NCBI RefSeq assembly: GCF_030068605.1
Contig: NZ_JASJOU010000011.1
Span: forward strand, 287,451 to 351,450
Length of the DNA stretch: 64,000 bases
Direction of reading: 5' to 3'
Source of the DNA: Xanthocytophaga agilis
GTDB taxonomy: Bacteria > Bacteroidota > Bacteroidia > Cytophagales > 172606-1
Shown: in pieces, positions 45,481 to 54,961 of the stretch
Position numbering within the stretch: position 1 is the stretch's first letter
How the letters are laid out: every line of letters begins with the position of its first letter
Made by a program: the position numbers and the translations under genes
The notes under the pieces: generated by a model
The model's input: only the letters and a program-made list of their open reading frames with translations
What the model was told of the DNA's origin: nothing
Database searches by the model: none

Positions 45481-46352
45481 TTATTGTTCGACTAAATGGA
45501 GGCCTGGGAAATCAATTATTCCAGTATGCCTTAGGAAGGCATTTATCCATAAAACATAAAGTTCCTTTTAAATTAGACATTAGCTGGTATAAAAAAGGTA
45601 TTAGAGAATATGGACTTATCCATTTTACCATATCAGAAGAGATTGCAACACAAAAAGAGATTGCATCTGTTACTCATATGACCAAAAGTTTATGGAACCG
45701 TTTAAATCGAAATCTGATTCAACCTATACTTCCATATTATAAAAGATACATTGTACTAGAAAAACAATTCGCTTTTGATCCCAGAATACTAAATACAGCT
45801 TCAACTATATATTTGGACGGATATTGGCAAAATGAAAAGTATTTCAAGGATATTGAAGATCTTCTGCGAAAAGACCTTCAGTTCAAAGAACCATTGGATC
45901 AGCAAAATCGTATAATTTCTGAGACTATCACTCAAAAGAATGCGGTTAGTCTGCATGTAAGACGTGGTGACTATGTGTCAAACCCAGAATATCAGCAAGT
46001 ATTTGGAACATGTGATATTGATTATTATCATAAAGCTATCCACTGGATAAAAGATAATGTATCTGATCCTCATTTTTTCATTTTTTCAGATGACATTGAG
46101 TGGACTGTCAATAATATAGATATACCTTTTCCATTTACTGTTATCAATCATAATAAAGGTAGCCAAAGCTATAAAGATATGCAACTGATGAGTTTATGTA
46201 AACATCATATAATCGCAAACAGTACTTTTAGTTGGTGGGGAGCCTGGCTAAATCCAGATAAAGAGAAAAAAATTGTTGCTCCTAAGAAATGGGCAAATAT
46301 AGATAGTGAAAGATCTACACATATAGTACCACTTGACTGGCATCAACTCTAA
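45477..46352 (+). CDS. GT11 alpha-1,2-fucosyltransferase-like protein (GTG start)
   Basis: 291 residues. Starts at GTG in the GTGA overlap with the previous gene. Diagnostic GT11 motifs are IIVRLNGGLGNQLFQYALGR (2-21), VSLHVRRGDYVS (about 157-168, the nucleotide-binding HxRRGD loop) and NSTFSWWGAWLN near the C-terminus. GT11 enzymes add fucose from GDP-fucose to galactose. The surface glycan made here is therefore likely to contain fucose, although no GDP-fucose synthesis genes are in the window. Confidence 0.93.
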   Translation: MIIVRLNGGLGNQLFQYALGRHLSIKHKVPFKLDISWYKKGIREYGLIHFTISEEIATQKEIASVTHMTKSLWNRLNRNLIQPILPYYKRYIVLEKQFAFDPRILNTASTIYLDGYWQNEKYFKDIEDLLRKDLQFKEPLDQQNRIISETITQKNAVSLHVRRGDYVSNPEYQQVFGTCDIDYYHKAIHWIKDNVSDPHFFIFSDDIEWTVNNIDIPFPFTVINHNKGSQSYKDMQLMSLCKHHIIANSTFSWWGAWLNPDKEKKIVAPKKWANIDSERSTHIVPLDWHQL

Positions 46353-46423
46353 GAGAATGTAATTACATATTGGTTGTTAACAACACAATTCTGAAAAAAC
46401 TCTAACTACAAAATTCTTATTGA

Positions 46424-47371
46424 TTGACACAAATACAGAAAATACTAATTTCAGTTGTTATCGCAACCCATAATCGAGATTTTTATCTTGACAAAGCTAT
46501 TTATAGCCTATCTATTCAAACATTAGCAAAGGAAAGTTATGAAGTAATTATTATTGATAATGCTTCTACAGATAAAACAAAAGAAATTGCTGAAAAACAT
46601 CTTACCAGCAATAGTCTAAATCTGCATTATGTCTATAGTTCAGAACCAAGTGCAAACAAAGCCCGTAATATAGGCTGGCAAAAAGCTCAGGGAAAGTACG
46701 TAGTATTTATGGATGATGATGCAATAGCTGTACAGGAATGGCTTGAAAGAATAGTTTCTGGCTTTCAGAATGTCTCTCCCTCTCCAGGCATTATAGGTGG
46801 TAAGGTTGTTCCTATCTGGGAAAAGGAACCACCAGACTGGTTACACCCCAAATTATATGGAGCATTGTCTTTAATTGACTACAGCCCAGAGAAAACTTTC
46901 CTTGATAAAAAGCTCCCTTTTAGTGTTAATATGAGTTTCCAAAAAACGTTACTTGCACAATATGGCGGATTTGATATAGCACTAGGTCGTAAAGGAGATA
47001 AATTGCTTTCTGGTGATGAAACAGCAATAGCTATCAGAATACGTAATGCCGGCTATAAGGTTTACTATGACCCTGCTATTGAAGTAGGTCATCATATACC
47101 CAGTGGCCGACTTAACCAATCATGGTTTACCAAACGATATTACTGGGGTGGCTACTCAGATGCTCTTATGTGGAGAATACTGGAAAAACCAACACCCCTT
47201 CAATGGGTAAAACAATTGGGTACATATATCTATGGTTTCCTACGTAATCCATCCCATATTTTTTATATAAGAAAAGAAACATACAACCCGGAAGTATTTT
47301 GGTTCAAATGTATAGTATATGCACGGATAGGCTATATTCGCGGATTGTTTGACTCCAGTAAAAACTCATAG
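46424..47371 (+). CDS. Family 2 glycosyltransferase (TTG start)
   Basis: 315 residues. The first strand ISVVIATHNR begins at residue 9, so TTG 46424 fits as the start. Then IIDNASTDKT, the metal-binding FMDDDA (residues about 95-100) and the acceptor-side region GGFDIALGRKGDKLLSGDET. The GT-A inverting fold is clear and there are no long hydrophobic helices, so it is a cytoplasmic peripheral enzyme. Sugar donor unknown. Part of the glycan cluster, with a 71-nt gap to the GT11 gene. Confidence 0.9.
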   Translation: MTQIQKILISVVIATHNRDFYLDKAIYSLSIQTLAKESYEVIIIDNASTDKTKEIAEKHLTSNSLNLHYVYSSEPSANKARNIGWQKAQGKYVVFMDDDAIAVQEWLERIVSGFQNVSPSPGIIGGKVVPIWEKEPPDWLHPKLYGALSLIDYSPEKTFLDKKLPFSVNMSFQKTLLAQYGGFDIALGRKGDKLLSGDETAIAIRIRNAGYKVYYDPAIEVGHHIPSGRLNQSWFTKRYYWGGYSDALMWRILEKPTPLQWVKQLGTYIYGFLRNPSHIFYIRKETYNPEVFWFKCIVYARIGYIRGLFDSSKNS

Positions 47372-47372
47372 C

Positions 47373-48320
47373 TTGAAAACGCCTGTATTATTAATGATAT
47401 TCAACCGTCCGGAAACAACAGCTCAGGTTTTTGAAGCTATCCGGAGAGCAAAGCCCAGGCAACTGTTCATAGCTGCTGACGGCCCTCGACCTGATAAAGA
47501 GGGTGAAAGGGAATTATGCCAAAAAACACGGAAAATAGCAACCCAGGTAGATTGGGATTGTGAAGTACAAACTTTGTTCAGAGAGGATAATTTGGGTTGT
47601 GGTGTTGGTCCAGCAGAAAACATAACATGGTTTTTTAAGCATGTAGAACAAGGCATCATACTGGAAGATGATTGTTTACCAAATCCAAGCTTCTTTTCTT
47701 TTTGTGAAATCCTTCTGGATTATTACGCTGACAACCTTACAATAGGGCAAATAGGAGGGTATACATGCCTGCCTCATCAGGCAATAACAAATGGATCTTA
47801 CTATTTCTCTAAATACTTTCTTATCTGGGGATGGGCAACATGGAAAAATCGCTGGCAGGAATATAGCTTTACAATCAAGGATGCGGATGCGATTGTAAAG
47901 CAAAACATTATTGAAAAGAAAAGCGCATCTCAGGCAGAGAAAGCCTTCTGGCACCGAAAACTGGAGATGTTAAAAGGTGGAAAACGAAAAGATATCTGGG
48001 ACTATCAATGGATGTTTGCCAATTGGTATTTGAACAGAATTTCCATATTTCCTACTGTAAATCTGGTGTCTAACATAGGATTTACAGCTGATGCAACCCA
48101 TACGACACAGGTTAATAAACAAATTGCCTATCTTCCTACTCAATCAATGGAACATATCACACATCCATTTACGATTACAGAAGATAAAAAAGCTGATTAT
48201 TTCACTTTTCATAAATCTGGTTTCTTCTTCCTTCCAACCTGGAAAGACAAATTACGTTGGACACTAAAAAAGATATTGCCTGCAAAGGCGAAAAACGCAT
48301 TAAAACAAGTGACTAAATGA
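47373..48320 (+). CDS. GT-A-fold nucleotide-diphospho-sugar transferase
   Basis: 315 residues from TTG 47373, directly after the preceding stop. A TTG at 47349 within the previous gene is the alternative. It begins TPVLLMIFNRPETTAQVFEA, then LFIAADGPRP, NLGCGVGPAENITWFF and the metal-binding ILEDDCLPNPSFF, the pattern of a family often found in surface-glycan loci and annotated as nucleotide-diphospho-sugar transferase. The C-terminal half has WGWATWKNRW and DYQWMFANW. It ends 4 nt into the next gene (ATGA overlap), so the two are translationally coupled. Confidence 0.82.
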   Translation: MKTPVLLMIFNRPETTAQVFEAIRRAKPRQLFIAADGPRPDKEGERELCQKTRKIATQVDWDCEVQTLFREDNLGCGVGPAENITWFFKHVEQGIILEDDCLPNPSFFSFCEILLDYYADNLTIGQIGGYTCLPHQAITNGSYYFSKYFLIWGWATWKNRWQEYSFTIKDADAIVKQNIIEKKSASQAEKAFWHRKLEMLKGGKRKDIWDYQWMFANWYLNRISIFPTVNLVSNIGFTADATHTTQVNKQIAYLPTQSMEHITHPFTITEDKKADYFTFHKSGFFFLPTWKDKLRWTLKKILPAKAKNALKQVTK

Positions 48321-49594
48321 AGATTGGATTCGCGGTACATTTCTTTGATTTCCGTAATGATGTCAGAAAAGTTATTCAACTCGTAAATCAACAACATGAA
48401 GTAGTACTATTTGTAAGAAAAGCTGATGAAGATATTATTCGACAGCATGCTGGTAATGCAGAGATACGTATAGTAGATGAGCATAAAAATAGCTTTATCA
48501 ATAAAATATGGGACAATCTGTTTCGATTCTTTGGAAAACTTCCTAAAAGTCGTCAGAACTTTTATCTGATGGAGTATTTTAAGATCTCATTAAGCGAAAA
48601 AGAGAATGTGCAACAGAAAGCTTATTCGAGACTTAATCTGAGTATGAAGCTCCCCCGATTTCTTAGCTATGATACCTATTTGAAAAATATCAGTTACAAA
48701 CGAAATACTCAGATTGATGATATCGATCAGTTTATCTGTTTTACTGATATCAGTGACAGTTACTTTTTTTCCCGCTTGATCCAGGAAAACAAAAAAGTTA
48801 AGGTATATGTATACAGCTGGGACCACCCTTGTAAACATGTAAAATACTCGGAACAGGTACGTTATCTGGTATGGCATGAAGGATTAAAGCATGATCTGAT
48901 TGATTTGCAGAATATAGAATCGGCCAAAATTCAAATTTCAGGATCATCTCAGTTTGCTTATGTTTATGAGTTTCTGCAACAACCACCTGCCCCAACTCCT
49001 TATGACTTTAACTATATCTACTTTGGTTGTGCAATTGGTATCCCAGTGTTAACTGTCAAAGAAATCCAGGTTATTGAGCAGATAAGTCGCTGGCTCCAAG
49101 AAATGCAATCCCCTTTAAAACTAGTGGTTCGCCCCTACCCTGTCTTGACTAACTGGAGTTATTACGAAAATCTGAAAAAGTTACCCAATGTAGTTCTGGA
49201 TGATCAATTCCGTTCCAAGAATCTCTCAGTTGGGGAAGAACAGATTTATGAAAAGTATAATAAGATTACACATGCAGAAGCATTCATCCATTTAGGGACT
49301 ACCATGGGACTTGAAGCTTGCTTTATCAATACACCTTCTGTAATCCTGGATTTTCCAGAATTTTTAGGCGGAGGTATCTTATCCCTTCATAACTTTGTTC
49401 ATCAGTTTCAGAACGATAAGTATCTGATGAGCATGAACGCGCCCAATATTGTTCACTCTGCAGAAGAATTTAAGGTATTTGTTCAAAAGCTTCAAACTAA
49501 CAAACAAGACTTGCTTACCTACAACAAGCAGGTAGTAAAACAGATTAAACTTAAAAGCTTTGGAGAATTTGCACAGGACCTGGTAGCAGGATAA
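48317..49594 (+). CDS. Probable GT-B-fold glycosyltransferase of the glycan cluster
   Basis: 425 residues, no membrane helices. The N-terminal Rossmann-like half (MKIGFAVHFFDFRNDVRKVI) and the C-terminal half with PLKLVVRPYPV, THAEAFIHLGTTMGLEACFI and TPSVILDFPEF (about 318-350) resemble the donor-binding side of GT-B enzymes in polysaccharide loci. I do not recognise a CAZy family. Starts by ATGA overlap with the upstream transferase gene. Confidence 0.65.
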   Translation: MKIGFAVHFFDFRNDVRKVIQLVNQQHEVVLFVRKADEDIIRQHAGNAEIRIVDEHKNSFINKIWDNLFRFFGKLPKSRQNFYLMEYFKISLSEKENVQQKAYSRLNLSMKLPRFLSYDTYLKNISYKRNTQIDDIDQFICFTDISDSYFFSRLIQENKKVKVYVYSWDHPCKHVKYSEQVRYLVWHEGLKHDLIDLQNIESAKIQISGSSQFAYVYEFLQQPPAPTPYDFNYIYFGCAIGIPVLTVKEIQVIEQISRWLQEMQSPLKLVVRPYPVLTNWSYYENLKKLPNVVLDDQFRSKNLSVGEEQIYEKYNKITHAEAFIHLGTTMGLEACFINTPSVILDFPEFLGGGILSLHNFVHQFQNDKYLMSMNAPNIVHSAEEFKVFVQKLQTNKQDLLTYNKQVVKQIKLKSFGEFAQDLVAG

Positions 49595-49629
49595 TCTATT
49601 AGGGTTTGATCTATTCTCATACAATACAC

Positions 49630-50175
49630 ATGATCACATCATTCAAAATATTTCTTGTTGCATTCTGGAATTACTTGCTCAATAGATGGATTATGTTTAT
49701 TCCTTTTCATAGTATACGAATGTTCTTTATCCGACGTGTGCTTTTGAAAGTAGGCAAGAAAAGTAACGCACTAATGGGGTTGGAAATTCGTAAAGGGAAA
49801 AATATCTCTATTGGTGATCATTGTGTGATTAACAGGAATGTACTCCTGGATGGCAGAGGAGGACGACTTACTATTGGCAACAATGTAGATATTGCACAGG
49901 AAACCAATATCTGGACACTGGAGCATGATGTACATGATGATTATCATCGGGATAAAGGTGGATCTGTGACCATTGAAGATTATGTATGGATTGCCTCACG
50001 TGTCACCATTCTACCTGGAATTACTATTGGCAAAGGGGCAGTTGTAGCGTCAGGAAGTATAGTCACAAAAGATGTCCCAGCTATGAGTATTGTAGGGGGT
50101 ATACCAGCCAAGGTTATTGGGCAACGTAACAGCAAATTATTGTATCAATTGCATCACCAACCCTGGTTTCAATAA
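49630..50175 (+). CDS. Left-handed beta-helix acetyltransferase
   Basis: 181 residues from ATG 49630 (an upstream TTG at 49606 is less likely). Hexapeptide repeats start near residue 50: ISIGDHCVINRNVLLD, LTIGNNVDIAQETNIW, VTIEDYVWIASRVTILPGIT and IGKGAVVASGSIVTKDVP, ending in IVGGIPAKVIG, the usual coenzyme-A-binding closing loop. LEHDVHDD carries the catalytic-type histidine. It resembles WcaF/maltose O-acetyltransferase-type enzymes that O-acetylate surface glycans. Gap to the next gene is 14 nt. Confidence 0.9.
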   Translation: MITSFKIFLVAFWNYLLNRWIMFIPFHSIRMFFIRRVLLKVGKKSNALMGLEIRKGKNISIGDHCVINRNVLLDGRGGRLTIGNNVDIAQETNIWTLEHDVHDDYHRDKGGSVTIEDYVWIASRVTILPGITIGKGAVVASGSIVTKDVPAMSIVGGIPAKVIGQRNSKLLYQLHHQPWFQ

Positions 50176-50189
50176 TTAAGAGCAGCTTA

Positions 50190-51227
50190 ATGAACAAAAA
50201 GATACTTTTTCTTCCAGACGCCGGGCCAAATAATCCCTTTCAGTATCAACTCATCGACTTTTTAAAGAAAGATGGCTTACAAGTTGCCAAAGCGCCTTCC
50301 GGGCGTTTTCTGGCTACTTGGAAGGCTATCCGTATTCATAAACCAGATGTTGTTTACTATGACTGGATACAAAGTTTTATTCTGGGCAAAACACTGCTTA
50401 TTACACTACTGAAATGTTTCCTATTCTGGTTTGAAATTCAATACCTTATTCATATACGAAAAACACCAATTCTCCACACTCTACATAACATGCGTAATCA
50501 TGCAGGGAGATGGACAAAGATAGAGCATGTTATATATAGATATTTTTTGCGTCGGTGTTCCAGAATCAGAGTATATTCTGATTCTACCCGTCTGAAAGCA
50601 TCACGATTTTTCAAGATTCCGCTGGATAAGATATATGTCATTCAGGATGTTCCTTATCATCACTACTATCCCAATACAGCTACTCGGAAAGAAGGACGTA
50701 CTAATTTAAATTTTAGCGATACAGCCTTCATTTATCTCTTTCTGGGGATGGTAAAACCGTATAAAGGACTGGAAGAATTAATCAAAGCATTCAAAGAGTT
50801 GGAAGGAGAAGATACCTATCTGGTTATTGCAGGAAAGGGAGATTCAGTTTTATATGAAAAAAGTATTGAGCAACAAATTGACAGTCACCCACGCATTGTA
50901 TTTCATAATGCATTTATTGCCATTGACCAGGTACAATACTATATGAATGCGGCCAATGTGGTAGTGTTACCTTTCAAAAATATTGAACACTCGGGATCTG
51001 TTGATCTGGCCCTTTCGTTTGGTAAACCAGTCATTACCAAAGAAACTATATTTCTACAAAGGCTATTGCACCATCAGCAGGAACTGTTTTTCAGAAAAGG
51101 TGGAAAAAGTCTGTTGAAAACCTTACAAAAAGCGCAACAAATCGATATAGCAAAGGTTGGACAAAAAAATTATCAGGTAGCAGAACAATCTAATTACAAA
51201 GACCTTCTGAAGTTTTTCCGCGTATAA
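50190..51227 (+). CDS. Family 4 glycosyltransferase
   Basis: 345 residues, GT-B fold. The N-domain starts with KKILFLPDAGPNNPF and has DVVYYDWIQS. The C-domain shows YLFLGMVKPYKGLEELIKAF (about 190-209), LVIAGKGDS, and VVVLPFKNIEHSGSVDLALSFGKPVI, with the glutamate region that holds the nucleotide-sugar diphosphate. Retaining GT4 enzymes build polysaccharide repeats. Closely spaced behind the acetyltransferase gene. Confidence 0.9.
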   Translation: MNKKILFLPDAGPNNPFQYQLIDFLKKDGLQVAKAPSGRFLATWKAIRIHKPDVVYYDWIQSFILGKTLLITLLKCFLFWFEIQYLIHIRKTPILHTLHNMRNHAGRWTKIEHVIYRYFLRRCSRIRVYSDSTRLKASRFFKIPLDKIYVIQDVPYHHYYPNTATRKEGRTNLNFSDTAFIYLFLGMVKPYKGLEELIKAFKELEGEDTYLVIAGKGDSVLYEKSIEQQIDSHPRIVFHNAFIAIDQVQYYMNAANVVVLPFKNIEHSGSVDLALSFGKPVITKETIFLQRLLHHQQELFFRKGGKSLLKTLQKAQQIDIAKVGQKNYQVAEQSNYKDLLKFFRV

Positions 51228-51247
51228 AGTCCGTATGAATATTTTTT

Positions 51248-51865
51248 GTGAAAAGAAACAGAGTACTTGTTATGGATCTTCCAGAGTATACTCAATGGCA
51301 ACCACTTTCTGTTTATTCCATTCAGTCACTGTTGGGTAAACTAGACTGGATCTTAGCAGGAGGGATTGCGTTAGAACAGTTTCTAGGTTATACCTATCGT
51401 CCTCATGGAGATATTGATATTCTTATTAAAAGAGAAGATCAGTCCTTACTAAAAAACTATATTTCTTCCGAACGGATCTTTGTAGCAGATGGACAGGGTC
51501 ATCTCCTCCCCTATCAGTCTGAAACATATTATACTCATCCTATTCAGGATATATGGATACTGGATGAAACTCACATCAGTTGGTGTCTTCAAATAATGTT
51601 GATTGATATAAAAAATTCCTGCTGGGTCTATAAAAGGAATACCCAGGTTCAATTACCCTATACAGATATCTTCTTTGAGAAAGATAGACTTAAGATCCTA
51701 AAACCAGAAATACAACTTCTCTACAAATCCAAAGCTATTCGGGGTAAAGATCAACTGGATTTCGAAAAAGTGTTCCCCCAACTAGCTCCCACAGCCAAAC
51801 AATACTTACAGAATTCTCTTACAATCTGTTATGGAGATAATCATCCCTGGCTACAAACAAAATAG
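51248..51865 (+). CDS. Nucleotidyltransferase-fold protein (ANT(2'')-like)
   Basis: 205 residues from GTG 51248, 20 nt after the GT4 stop; ATG 51272 is an alternative. The segment WILAGGIALEQFLG followed by RPHGDIDILI is the pol-beta nucleotidyltransferase motif Gly-Gly plus D-x-D, in the style of aminoglycoside-2''-adenylyltransferase-like proteins. The C-terminal helices (EIQLLYKSKAIRGKDQLDFE) fit the same group. Its place as last gene of the glycan cluster could mean nucleotidylation of a sugar, or it may be a passenger gene. No resistance role is supported. Confidence 0.75.
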   Translation: MKRNRVLVMDLPEYTQWQPLSVYSIQSLLGKLDWILAGGIALEQFLGYTYRPHGDIDILIKREDQSLLKNYISSERIFVADGQGHLLPYQSETYYTHPIQDIWILDETHISWCLQIMLIDIKNSCWVYKRNTQVQLPYTDIFFEKDRLKILKPEIQLLYKSKAIRGKDQLDFEKVFPQLAPTAKQYLQNSLTICYGDNHPWLQTK

Positions 51866-51894
51866 AGAGCTATCTTTACAGATAGCTCTCTATT
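51861..51894. terminator. Bidirectional terminator between the glycan cluster and uvrA
   Basis: A 15-bp perfect stem (51861-51875 with 51880-51894), TTAC loop, overlapping the stop codon of the nucleotidyltransferase gene. T-rich sequence flanks it on both strands, as needed for two converging units. Confidence 0.85.
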
Positions 51895-51919
51895 TTACTA
51901 TTTCGTGACAATAAAGTCA

Positions 51920-54817
51920 TTAGGCCATTCCCAGTTCTTGTCTTAAGAATATTGCGGTATGGCTTTCTTTGTTCTTTGCCACCTCTTCTGGGACTCCCTG
52001 AGCGATAATACGTCCACCGGCAGCTCCTCCTTCCAGTCCGATGTCCACAATATGGTCTGCAACTTTGATAACATCCAGATTGTGTTCAATAATCAATACA
52101 GTATTTCCTTTGTCTGTTAGTTTATTAAGTACATCCAGCAGATGCTGTATATCCTGAAAATGCAAGCCGGTTGTAGGTTCATCCAAAATATACATGGTTT
52201 TACCAGTATCCCTCTTGGAAAGTTCTTCTGCCAACTTCACTCGTTGTGCTTCTCCTCCAGACAGAGTAGTTGCATGTTGGCCCAGTGTGATATAGTCTAG
52301 TCCAACATCTTTCAGCATCTGTACTTTACGAAGAATTTTCGGTTGATTTTCAAAATACTCTACAGCCTGCTCTACGGTCATATCCAGTACATCGGATATA
52401 GACTTTCCTTTGAAGCGCACTTCCAGTGTCTGCCGGTTATATCGTTTCCCTTTACATGTTGGACAAGGGACTACCACATCCGGCAGGAAGTCCATTTCGA
52501 TCATCTGCACACCTGCACCTTCACATGTTTCACAGCGTCCGCCTGCCACATTGAAAGAAAAACGGCCAGGTTTGTATCCTCTGATCTTTGCTTCTGGTAG
52601 TTCAGAAAATAACAATCGGATATCTGTAAAAACACCTGTATACGTTGCGGGGTTACTACGAGGTGTACGTCCGATAGGTGACTGATCAACTTCTATCACT
52701 TTGTCCAAATGCTCCAGGCCTTCGATGGAATCATATGGCATAGGCTCGCGACGGCTATTGTAAAAATGCCGGTTCAGGATTGGAAACAACGTTTCATGAA
52801 TCAATGTTGATTTACCACTCCCCGAAACTCCTGTTACACAAATCATCTGTCCCAAAGGTAGGTTTAGTGTTACATTTTTCAGGTTATTTCCTCTGGCATT
52901 ATGGAGTGTCAAAAACTTACCATTTCCTTCTCTTCGTTTTTCTGGTACTTCAATAGCTTTCTTTCCACTTAGATACGCAGCTGTAGTACTTGGCTGTTTA
53001 AGAAACTCTCTTGGAGTTCCGGCAGCTACTACATGTCCGCCATGACGACCAGCCCCCGGACCTATATCCAAGATATAATCCGAGTCCAGCATCATATCTT
53101 TATCATGCTCAACTACCAATACGGTATTGCCTATATCCCGAAGCTGCTGCAAGGATTTGATCAACCGAACGTTGTCCCGTTGGTGTAATCCGATACTGGG
53201 TTCATCGAGAATATATAACACTCCTACCAACTGAGTTCCTATCTGCGTAGCCAACCGTATACGTTGAGCCTCTCCACCAGAAAGTGTTTTCATTGGACGA
53301 TCCAGCGTCAGGTAGGTTAATCCGATATCATATAAAAACCCGATACGTTTGCGAATTTCCTTCAATACTTCTGTAGCAATAATCTTTTGCCGTTCTGTTA
53401 ATCGGGTCTCTACATCACTAAACCATTCCGATAGCTTATTAATATCCATCCAGGCTAGCTCAGCAATGTTTTTATCAGCTATTTTGAAATATAAGGCTTC
53501 TTTCTTTAATCTGGCTCCATTACATTCCGGACAGGTTCGTATGGTTTTATAATCTTGTACCCACTGCATTGTCTTTTCTGAACCGAATTCTTCTTGTTGT
53601 GTGAGGTAATGGATTACACCTTCATATTTGTACTCGTACATGGTTCCAGCATGCTTCTCACTGGGTATCTTATATGTACTGTCAGAACCGTACAATAGGT
53701 CTTTGATAGCCTCTTCTGAGTATTTGTTTAAAGGCGATGATAATGTCAGTTTATGCTTTTTTAATACGGGTTCCAGCTTCTTAAAGAACCATATATCTCT
53801 GTATTCGCCCAAAGGAGCTATAGCTCCTCGGGTAATACTTAGTGAATGATCAGGCAGTACGGCATTCGGGTCTATCTCTTCAATATTTCCCAAGCCATTA
53901 CAAACCGGACACCAGCCATACGGGGAGTTAAATGAAAATGTATTGGGAGCAGGCTCATCATACGACAAACCACTGGAATCCATCAAAAACTGAGAGAAGG
54001 GTTGTACATTTCCACTCTCATCCTGTGTAAAGATAATTCCTTTTCCTTCTGTCAATCCTTTTCCAATGGATTGAGACAAACGATACCGGTCTTTATCTGT
54101 AACAATAATCCGGTCAATCACAATTTCAATATCGTGAATAGCATACCGATCCAGTTGCATCTTTGAAACAATATCCTGAATCTGTCCATCTACTCTAACT
54201 TTAGTATATCCTTTCTTGGCAATCTCCACAAACAACTCCCGATAATGCCCTTTACGCCCTTTTATGATTGGCGCCAGGATAGTTAGTTTTTGTCCATCAA
54301 AATGTTCAAGAATATGCTCAATAATCTGGTCCTGCGACTGACGGGTCATTTTCTCGCCTGTTTGATAAGAAAATGCCTCACCTGCCCGTGCATAGAGAAG
54401 GCGCAAAAAATCATAAATTTCTGTTACTGTTCCTACTGTAGACCGTGGGTTACGGGAAGTAGTTTTTTGCTCAATAGAAATAACCGGGCTTAATCCATTG
54501 ATCTTATCTACATCCGGACGTTCCATATCTCCAATAAACGATCTGGCATACGCAGAGAAGCTCTCCATATACCGCCGTTGTCCTTCTGCATAAATCGTAT
54601 CAAAAGTAAGAGAGGATTTGCCACTTCCACTGATACCTGTCACCACAATAAGTTTGTTTCGGGGAATGGTTACATCAATATTTTTTAGATTGTGTTCGCG
54701 GGCACCATATACTTCAATGCTTTCATAGCCAACCAGATCAACTGGAGAATTTGTATGTATGTCTGTTCCGTTAGAGGATATTACTTCTGTCAACTTTGGA
54801 TTTTGTTTCTTTGCCAT
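51920..54817 (-). CDS. uvrA: Excinuclease ABC subunit A
   Basis: 965 residues. Nucleotide excision repair damage sensor with two ABC ATPase modules: first Walker A GISGSGKSS (61-69) and the UvrB-interaction region, second Walker A GVSGSGKSTL, two signature/Walker B sets (LSGGEAQRIRLA and LSGGEAQRVKLA). The C-terminal zinc finger is complete (CETC ... CPTC). The first zinc finger has only one cysteine pair, C303 and C306 (WCPVC); the position of the upstream pair reads LMDSSG (about 279-283). It is divergent from the peptide/two-component locus. Confidence 0.97.
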   Translation of the reverse strand: MAKKQNPKLTEVISSNGTDIHTNSPVDLVGYESIEVYGAREHNLKNIDVTIPRNKLIVVTGISGSGKSSLTFDTIYAEGQRRYMESFSAYARSFIGDMERPDVDKINGLSPVISIEQKTTSRNPRSTVGTVTEIYDFLRLLYARAGEAFSYQTGEKMTRQSQDQIIEHILEHFDGQKLTILAPIIKGRKGHYRELFVEIAKKGYTKVRVDGQIQDIVSKMQLDRYAIHDIEIVIDRIIVTDKDRYRLSQSIGKGLTEGKGIIFTQDESGNVQPFSQFLMDSSGLSYDEPAPNTFSFNSPYGWCPVCNGLGNIEEIDPNAVLPDHSLSITRGAIAPLGEYRDIWFFKKLEPVLKKHKLTLSSPLNKYSEEAIKDLLYGSDSTYKIPSEKHAGTMYEYKYEGVIHYLTQQEEFGSEKTMQWVQDYKTIRTCPECNGARLKKEALYFKIADKNIAELAWMDINKLSEWFSDVETRLTERQKIIATEVLKEIRKRIGFLYDIGLTYLTLDRPMKTLSGGEAQRIRLATQIGTQLVGVLYILDEPSIGLHQRDNVRLIKSLQQLRDIGNTVLVVEHDKDMMLDSDYILDIGPGAGRHGGHVVAAGTPREFLKQPSTTAAYLSGKKAIEVPEKRREGNGKFLTLHNARGNNLKNVTLNLPLGQMICVTGVSGSGKSTLIHETLFPILNRHFYNSRREPMPYDSIEGLEHLDKVIEVDQSPIGRTPRSNPATYTGVFTDIRLLFSELPEAKIRGYKPGRFSFNVAGGRCETCEGAGVQMIEMDFLPDVVVPCPTCKGKRYNRQTLEVRFKGKSISDVLDMTVEQAVEYFENQPKILRKVQMLKDVGLDYITLGQHATTLSGGEAQRVKLAEELSKRDTGKTMYILDEPTTGLHFQDIQHLLDVLNKLTDKGNTVLIIEHNLDVIKVADHIVDIGLEGGAAGGRIIAQGVPEEVAKNKESHTAIFLRQELGMA

Positions 54818-54874
54818 AATGTTCGTATTTCAAACAAGCCAATATAAGAGACAACTCTGAAATTATCAAAGAGG

Positions 54875-54892
54875 TTCGTATGATTATACGAA
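54875..54892. promoter_or_regulatory. Palindrome TTCGTAT-N4-ATACGAA upstream of uvrA
   Basis: A perfect 7-bp inverted repeat with a 4-nt spacer, 58 nt upstream of the uvrA start. A third copy of TTCGTAT lies at 54822-54828, immediately before the start codon. It is a possible damage-response (LexA-type) or other operator; no consensus for this group is known to me. Confidence 0.45.
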
Positions 54893-54961
54893 TTGTCCTG
54901 AAAAGTTCTCTCTTAATCAGGTTATTAATAACTTATGTATTTGGCTAAAGCAAGACCAAAA

